The notes under the pieces are model-generated. The model did not search any database, was not told the origin of the DNA, and saw nothing but the letters and a program-made list of their open reading frames with translations. The position numbers were made by a program, and so were the translations under genes. This document shows positions 54,383-60,041 of a DNA stretch of 60,041 bases, one piece after another. Numbering within the stretch: the first letter of the stretch is position 1; every line of letters starts with the position of its first letter. Source of the DNA: Selaginella moellendorffii (Eukaryota; Streptophyta; Lycopodiopsida; Selaginellales; Selaginellaceae); NCBI RefSeq assembly GCF_000143415.4, contig NW_003314421.1, positions 6,365-66,405 on the forward strand, in the 5' to 3' direction.

Positions 54383-57334
54383 ATGGCCTTCAAGGTTGGG
54401 GAAAAGGTTTACATTTTGAATGGTGGGAAGAGAGTTGCAAAAGGGACCCTTGTGTCTATGGATCGGAACTTTGTTATACACTGTCAAAGGCTTGGGGAAG
54501 GCAATGCTGCTGTATCAGTAGAGACTGTCTTCGATGGGAATGTGGTCGCTATTGAACGAGGAGAGATGGTCGTCGGGGTAAATGTTGTTGTTGCCTTGAA
54601 AAATCTTCAGAAGAAAGCAGATGTTGGGGACAGCGCAAGTGCGACGCATGTTCCCTCCGTGGATCTTAAGAACCGTGCTACATGGATTCAAGCAAAGGTG
54701 TTTCTAAACAACCCCGAGGGGGAGGTGGTAGCTGAGGGCTTAGCCACAGTTGTCGATCCAAGAGATGCGGTTGCTAATCAAGAATTGGGCTGGGATGATA
54801 TTGGAGTTGCGATTTTAGAGGTTGTTGACACAGAAAAAAACAGTCTGACTATTGGAAGCATTGTGTGGTGGAAATTGAGGCACTTAGTGTTTGAGAATGT
54901 GAAGGATTCGCAATCAAACACCACTACAACTGATGACAGAACATCTCTTCATGGGAAAAGAAAGTACACCTTCCTAAAGCACAGCCAAAGGGATCTGAGC
55001 AACGAACCGAAAAGGCAGAAAATGGCGATGGAGGTTCGAATGGTCTTAACAGTTGCTTGTTGCAAGAGGAGGTGCTGTCAACATGCTGATTGGGATGCTA
55101 TTGAAGAGGAGAGAGCAAGATACAAGACATTGTCCTGGAAGGCAGCTCGCAATTTTGTGTATGAGGCATTACGGTCATCTGTTGATGCTTCAGAACATCA
55201 GGTGGGGGGCATGGTCTTCCAGAGGGGTTTGGTCTGCATGAAGGCATGGAGAATCATTTATGGAGTCCCTCGAAGCACATTCTACAGAATCAAAACTGAG
55301 TTCGAGGAACAAAGGGTTCAACAGGCAGTCCATGGGAACAACGGTACGCACAAAATCAGGGGTCATGTTGTATATGGAGAGGCAATCTTCAAGAGGTTTG
55401 TCGAGACATATAGCGAGCAGCAACCACATAAAACCCGCCTCTTGGAAGATGGAACACGAGACACCCAACGAGTTCTCCCTTCCATGTATACCAAGGGGGC
55501 CATATTGGAAGATGTGAATCGGGAACTCCAGAGTAATGGCTACAGGAAGCTGAGTCAATCTAGATTTAGTAGATTGTGGAGCAACAGGTTCAGGGATGTG
55601 AGTATAGGAAAGTACTCCAGCTTTTCAAAGTGTGACGAGTGCACTGCTATCAAAATGGCTTTGTCGAAGAATTCTTGCAGCGCTCAAGAGCGAGAGACGT
55701 TGGTTAAAAGGCGGCTCGACCACAACATCGAGCAGAGAAGCTGCAGGACTGCATATTATCATAACAGGATTCTCTCCATGGAGAGACCTGACTCTTACCT
55801 CTGCATCATCCACGACAAAATGGACCAGAAAAAGACGTGCTTACCTCGACTCAATCCTGCCCCCAAGGCAATCTCTTCATCCATACAGCTGCCTGTGTCT
55901 CTGTTTGGCATAATCGCTCATGGGCATGGTGCCCAGAACTATGGGAACTTCTTTGTACCTCTATGGGGTGGCGGGGGTGCAAACATGATGATTGCGTCCC
56001 TAGCAAAACACTTAAGGTCTCTGCAAAGTGCGCAGACTGAGCTGAACGGCCAACCCTTGCATAAGGCCCTTGTCGATCGAACCCCATACAGGGTTCAGCT
56101 GGAGGAGGAGCAAAGGCTTGCAATATCGCGTGGGGCCCCATGCCATCCCAGTGAATATGTTGGCCGTCAGATTGTAGGGTTATCACGTGAGGCCTCATGC
56201 CATTCCGACGAGGCTGGTTGCCCGGTGAATGCACAGCCTCATCCAAACGAAGCAGAATCTCAAGGAAGTTCTTGCGGCCGATGTGGCCTTCCACCCCATC
56301 TTCTGCTCCAAACAGACAATGCTGGCAGTGAGAACAAAAACATGTACATCTTCGCGTACTTGGCGATGCTTGTTGCCAAAGGCATATTTGAAACGGTTAC
56401 ACTTGGCTTTCTCATGGTTGGGCACACTCATGAAGACGTGGATGCCATGTTCAGTCACCTGGCAGAGTCCCTCCGGCGATCCAATGTCCTCACCCTCCCA
56501 CAACTCTACGATGAATTCCAAAATTGCATCAAAGGCAATGTTGAAGCTGCACTTCTGACAGAGGTTCCAGACTTTAAGGGGTTTGTAAGAAGCTACATCA
56601 GGGACGGATCTGAAATGCTGATTGGCCACTCCAAGCCTCTTCAGTTTCATTTCAGCATGCGTGACGGTGCTCTAGTGATGAGGTACAAGATGAGAGAATG
56701 GGACACAGTGTGGCTGCCAGTGGACGGCATTGAACTCTTCAAGAGAGATCCCATAATTGGGGAACCTATGATTCCTCAGGGTTCCCCACGGCCGATGCAC
56801 CCGGATGGACTCAAAGACCAGGAAAGTATAGTGGCCGGGATTAGACAGCATATTGCCTTCTGGAAGAGGGGGTTGGTGTTTGGTGGAGAATCCTATTTTC
56901 AGAGGTGCAAGCCTTTGCTCGAATACTGGGAGAAGATTATATCTGCTATCCAAAATGGGCCGGTTGTATATGAAGAATTGGAAGAGTCCTTTTGGCCAGA
57001 ACCCAGAGCACCAGATAGTAGCGGAACAATGTCCTCTGGAAATGCAGTGACAGATAACGATGTTGAGGATCATTATTGTGGGCCGAGGAACAAGAAGCCG
57101 GATTCAGCATTCAATCCAGTACAGGTCTGCAAAGGAATGGTCGTGCTTGTCAGACCCAGTAATAAAAAACAAATGATATGGGTGGGGCGCTGCATCACTG
57201 ATGCAGAGGAGGACGCGGAAACTAACTCCTTCAATGTAACTGTGGAGTGGTTCAAGTGGATATACGAAGGATTGCCTAGAAAAGAGATGGGTGTTGAATC
57301 CAAGGGATCCCAGCATGAGCATATCGGTGGATAA
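54383..57334 (+). CDS. Gene 2: putative DDE-type transposase, copy C
   Basis: The longest open copy, 983 codons from ATG 54383. Two DUF8039-like repeats (about residues 1-70 and 95-185), GVPRSTFYRIK (about 293), KCDECTAIK (about 413), HDKMDQKK (about 477), QTDNAGSENKN (about 644) and VGHTHEDVDAMFS (about 679). Conserved acidic residues match an RNase H-like fold as proposed for DUF7869-type proteins; the assignment as transposase is inferred. Near 57256 a CCAAGTTCC segment of copy B is replaced by T, shifting frame, so the last ~60 residues are lost and replaced by WIYEGLPRKE...SQHEHIGG. It may still be functional if the tail is dispensable. Confidence 0.7.
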   Translation: MAFKVGEKVYILNGGKRVAKGTLVSMDRNFVIHCQRLGEGNAAVSVETVFDGNVVAIERGEMVVGVNVVVALKNLQKKADVGDSASATHVPSVDLKNRATWIQAKVFLNNPEGEVVAEGLATVVDPRDAVANQELGWDDIGVAILEVVDTEKNSLTIGSIVWWKLRHLVFENVKDSQSNTTTTDDRTSLHGKRKYTFLKHSQRDLSNEPKRQKMAMEVRMVLTVACCKRRCCQHADWDAIEEERARYKTLSWKAARNFVYEALRSSVDASEHQVGGMVFQRGLVCMKAWRIIYGVPRSTFYRIKTEFEEQRVQQAVHGNNGTHKIRGHVVYGEAIFKRFVETYSEQQPHKTRLLEDGTRDTQRVLPSMYTKGAILEDVNRELQSNGYRKLSQSRFSRLWSNRFRDVSIGKYSSFSKCDECTAIKMALSKNSCSAQERETLVKRRLDHNIEQRSCRTAYYHNRILSMERPDSYLCIIHDKMDQKKTCLPRLNPAPKAISSSIQLPVSLFGIIAHGHGAQNYGNFFVPLWGGGGANMMIASLAKHLRSLQSAQTELNGQPLHKALVDRTPYRVQLEEEQRLAISRGAPCHPSEYVGRQIVGLSREASCHSDEAGCPVNAQPHPNEAESQGSSCGRCGLPPHLLLQTDNAGSENKNMYIFAYLAMLVAKGIFETVTLGFLMVGHTHEDVDAMFSHLAESLRRSNVLTLPQLYDEFQNCIKGNVEAALLTEVPDFKGFVRSYIRDGSEMLIGHSKPLQFHFSMRDGALVMRYKMREWDTVWLPVDGIELFKRDPIIGEPMIPQGSPRPMHPDGLKDQESIVAGIRQHIAFWKRGLVFGGESYFQRCKPLLEYWEKIISAIQNGPVVYEELEESFWPEPRAPDSSGTMSSGNAVTDNDVEDHYCGPRNKKPDSAFNPVQVCKGMVVLVRPSNKKQMIWVGRCITDAEEDAETNSFNVTVEWFKWIYEGLPRKEMGVESKGSQHEHIGG

Positions 57335-57372
57335 TGTTGTGCATGGTTGGATGCGGAAGCAGAGTGCCACCA

Positions 57373-60026
57373 TGATATTGGAGTTGCGATTTTAGAGGTT
57401 GTTGACACAGAAGAAAACAGTCTGACTATTGGAAGCATTGTGCGGTGGAAATTGAGGCACTTAGTGTTTGAGAATGTGAAGGATTCGCAATCAAACACCA
57501 CTACAACTGATGACAGAACATCTCTTCATGGGAAAAGAAAGTACACCTTCCTAAAGCGCAGCCAAAGGGATCTGAGCAACGAACCGAAAAGGCAGAAAAT
57601 GGCGATGGAGGTTCGAATGGTCTCGACAGTTGCTTGTTGCAAGAGGAGGTGCTGTTAACATGCTGATTGGGATGCTATTGAAGAGGAGAGAGCAAGATAC
57701 AAGACATTGTCCTGGAAGGCAGCTCGCAATTTTGTGTATGAGGCATTACGGTCATCTGTTGATGCTTCAGAACATCAGGTGGGGGGCATGGTCTTCCAGA
57801 GGGGTTTGGTCTGCATGAAGGCATGGAGAATCATTTATGGAGTCCCTCGAAGCACATTCTACAGAATCAAAACTGAGTTCGAGGAACAAAGGGTTCAACA
57901 GGCAGTCCATGGGAATGACGGTACGCACAAAACCAGGGGTCATGTTGTATATGGAGAGGCAATCTTCAAGAGGTTTGTCGAGACATGTAGCGAGCAGCAA
58001 CCACATAAAACCCGCCTCTTGGAAGATGGAACACGAGACCCAATGAGTTCTCCCTTCCATGTATACCAAGGGGGCCATATTGGAATATGTGAATCGGGAA
58101 CTCCAGAGTAATGGCTACAGGAAGCTGAGCCAATCTAGATTTAGTAGATTGTGGAGCAACAGGTTCAGGGATGTGAGTATAGGAAAGTACTCCAGCTTTT
58201 CAAAGTGTGACGAGTGCACTGCTATCAAAATGGCTTTGTCGAAGAATTCTTGCAGCGCTCAAGAGCGAGAGACGTTGGTTAGAAGGCGGCTCGACCACAA
58301 CATCGAGCAGAGAAGCTGCAGGACTGCATATTATCATAACAGGATTCTCTCCATGGAGAGACCTGACTCTTACCTCTGCATCATCCACGACAAAATGGAC
58401 CAGAAAAAGACATGCTTACCTCGACTCAATCCTGCCCCCAAGGCAATCTCTTCATCCATACAGCTGCCTATGTCTCTGTTTGGCATAATTGCTCATGGGC
58501 ATGGTGCCCAGAACTATGGGAACTTCTTTGTACCTCTATGGGGTGGCGGGGGTGCAAACATGATGATTGCGTCCCTAGCAAAACACTTAAGGTCTCTGCA
58601 AAGTGCGCAGACTGAGCTGAACGGCCAACCCTTGCATAAGGCCCTTGTCGATCGAACCCCATACAGGGTTCAGCTGGAGGAGGAGCAAAGGCTTGCAGTA
58701 TCGCGTGGGGCCCCATGCCATCCCAGTGAATATGTTGGCCGTCAGATTGTAGGGTTATCACGTGAGGCCTCATGCCATTCCGACGAGGCTGGTCGCCCGG
58801 TGAATGCACAGCCTCATCCAAACGAAGCAGAATCTCAAGGAAGTTCTTGCGGCCGATGTGGCCTTCCACCCCATCTTCTGCTCCAAACAGACAATGCTGG
58901 CAGTGAGAACAAAAACATGTACGTCTTCGCGTACTTGGCAATGCTTGTTGCCAAAGGCATATTTGAAACGGTTACACTTGGCTTTCTCATGGTTGGGCAC
59001 ACTCATGAAGACGTGGATGCCATGTTCAGTCACCTGGCAGAGTCCCTCCGGCGATCCAATGTCCTCACCCTCCCACAACTCTACGATGAATTCCAAAATT
59101 GCATCAAAGGCACTGTTGAAGCTGCACTTCTGACAGAGGTTCCAGACTTTAAGGGGTTTGTAAGAGGCTACATTAGGGACGGATCCGAAATGCTGATTAG
59201 CCACTCCAAGCCTCTTCAGTTTCATTTCAGCATGCGTGACGGTGCTCCAGTGATGAGGTACAAGATGAGAGAATGGGACACAGTGTGGCTGCCAGTGGAC
59301 GGCATTGAACTCTTCAAGAGAGATCCCATAACTGGGGAACCTATGATTCCTCAGGGTTCCCCACGGCCGATGCACCCGGATGGACTCAAAGACCAGGAAA
59401 GTATAGTGGCCGGGATTAGACAGCATATTGCCTTCTGGAAGAGGGGGTTGGTGTTTGGTGGAGAATCCTATTTTCAGAGGTGCAAGCCTTTGCTCGAATA
59501 CTGGGAGAAGATTATATCTGCTATCCAAAATGGGCCGGTTGTATATGAAGAATTGGAAGAGTCCTTTTGGCCAGAACCCAGAGCACCAGATAGTAGCGGA
59601 ACAATGTCCTCTGGAAATGCAGTGACAGATAACGATGTTGAGGATCATTATTGTGGGCCGAGGAACAAGAAGCCGGATTCAGCATTCAATCCAGTACAGG
59701 TCTGCAAAGGAATGGTCGTGCTTGTCAGACCCAGTAATAAAAAACAAATGATATGGGTGGGGCGCTGCATCACTGATGCAGAGGATGACGCGGAAACTAA
59801 CTCCTTCAATGTAACTGTGGAGTGGTTCAAGCCAAGTTCCGGATATACGAAGGATTGCCTAGAAAAGAGATGGGTGTTGAATCCAAGGGATCCCAGCATG
59901 AGCATATTGGTGGATAATGTTGTGCATGGTTGGATGCGGAAGCAGAGTGCCACCATCACCTTGCCAGACCATGCAAAAGATGCAGCAAGAGCATTCATAA
60001 CCCGGGTTCAAGGTGAGATTCATTAA
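57373..60026 (+). pseudogene. Partial tandem copy of gene 2, copy C
   Basis: Starts abruptly at the sequence equal to 54799 in the first copy (GATATTGGAGTTGCG), lacking the first ~140 residues. CAA has become TAA at 57656-57658, and two bases are missing near 58039 (ACACCCAAC to ACCCAAT), shifting frame. From 58059 the frame is open to RVQGEIH at 60026 with HDKMDQKK, QTDNAG and GHTHEDVD, followed by the same donor as 32214. The final part is closer to copy B than to its neighbour. Confidence 0.75.
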
Positions 60027-60041
60027 TATTCCTTTACTAAG

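Larger units (their letters stand above)
45380..60041. mobile_element. Palindrome element, copy C (right end outside window)
   Basis: Starts with the TIR at 45380-45403 and is collinear with copy B through gene 1, the intergenic region and gene 2. It lacks copy B's foldback segment, has an inverted 189-bp block in gene 1 (48180-48368) and a partial duplicate of gene 2 after the first. Left flank ATCA (45376-45379) is the candidate TSD. Very high similarity to copy B indicates recent spread. Confidence 0.85.

Overview
The window is a transposon-on-transposon landscape from a plant-type (streptophyte) nuclear genome. Evidence: Ty3/gypsy chromovirus elements whose primer-binding sites resemble the plant initiator-tRNA-Met site, (AAACCCT)4 plant-type telomere repeats, short GT-AG introns, and a plant-style FCP1-like domain with a DLNG motif. 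The species cannot be fixed from sequence alone; a bryophyte or charophyte alga would fit, but that is a guess. No tRNA, rRNA, CRISPR or ordinary single-copy host gene was recognised.

The main object is a roughly 14-kb DNA transposon, called here the 'palindrome element', present in three copies. Copy B (19860-33830) is bounded on both sides by a 24-bp terminal inverted repeat (TIR) and a 4-bp ATAA target-site duplication (TSD). Copy A (1-12404) and copy C (45380 to beyond the window) are seen from one end only. The element carries two divergent genes. Gene 1 (- strand in B and C, + in A) looks like one multi-exon gene: joining its exons at GT-AG boundaries keeps frame throughout and predicts about 1,633 residues. 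These comprise a ParB/sulfiredoxin-like domain, a degenerate DNA-methyltransferase-like C-terminal region, a charged and Glu/Asp-rich linker, and a C-terminal FCP1/NIF-type HAD phosphatase-like domain. Gene 2 is a ~1,000-residue protein with two DUF8039-like repeats and a DUF7869-like region with a D...D...HxxED pattern, the best transposase candidate. Tens of copies of a near-perfect 22-24 bp palindrome (core TGGCATGAGGCCTCATGCCA) lie throughout this element, in introns, intergenic DNA and coding sequence. I saw none in the intervening retrotransposons.

Layout: copy A (1-12404) is broken by an LTR retrotransposon, RetroA1 (3278-9227, TSD CCACC), whose two LTRs are in inverted orientation. 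Copy A itself sits in the LTR of a second member of that family, RetroA2 (12405-40152). RetroA2 is split into halves (12405-15887 and 37212-40152) by a different gypsy element, RetroB (15888-37211, TSD AAAAG). RetroB is split inside its reverse transcriptase by palindrome-element copy B (19860-33830, TSD ATAA). A 779-bp insertion (39292-40070) lies in the right LTR of RetroA2. From 40153 to 45379 is older decayed DNA with a degenerate gypsy pol remnant. Copy C starts at 45380; its gene 2 is followed by a partial, mosaic tandem copy (57373-60026).

Almost every gene copy is damaged. Ten premature stops can be compared with an intact paralogue inside the window, and all ten are C-to-T (or G-to-A) changes, mostly in CHG context, as expected from deamination of methylated cytosines in silenced plant transposons. 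There is a 100-N assembly gap at 28760-28859.
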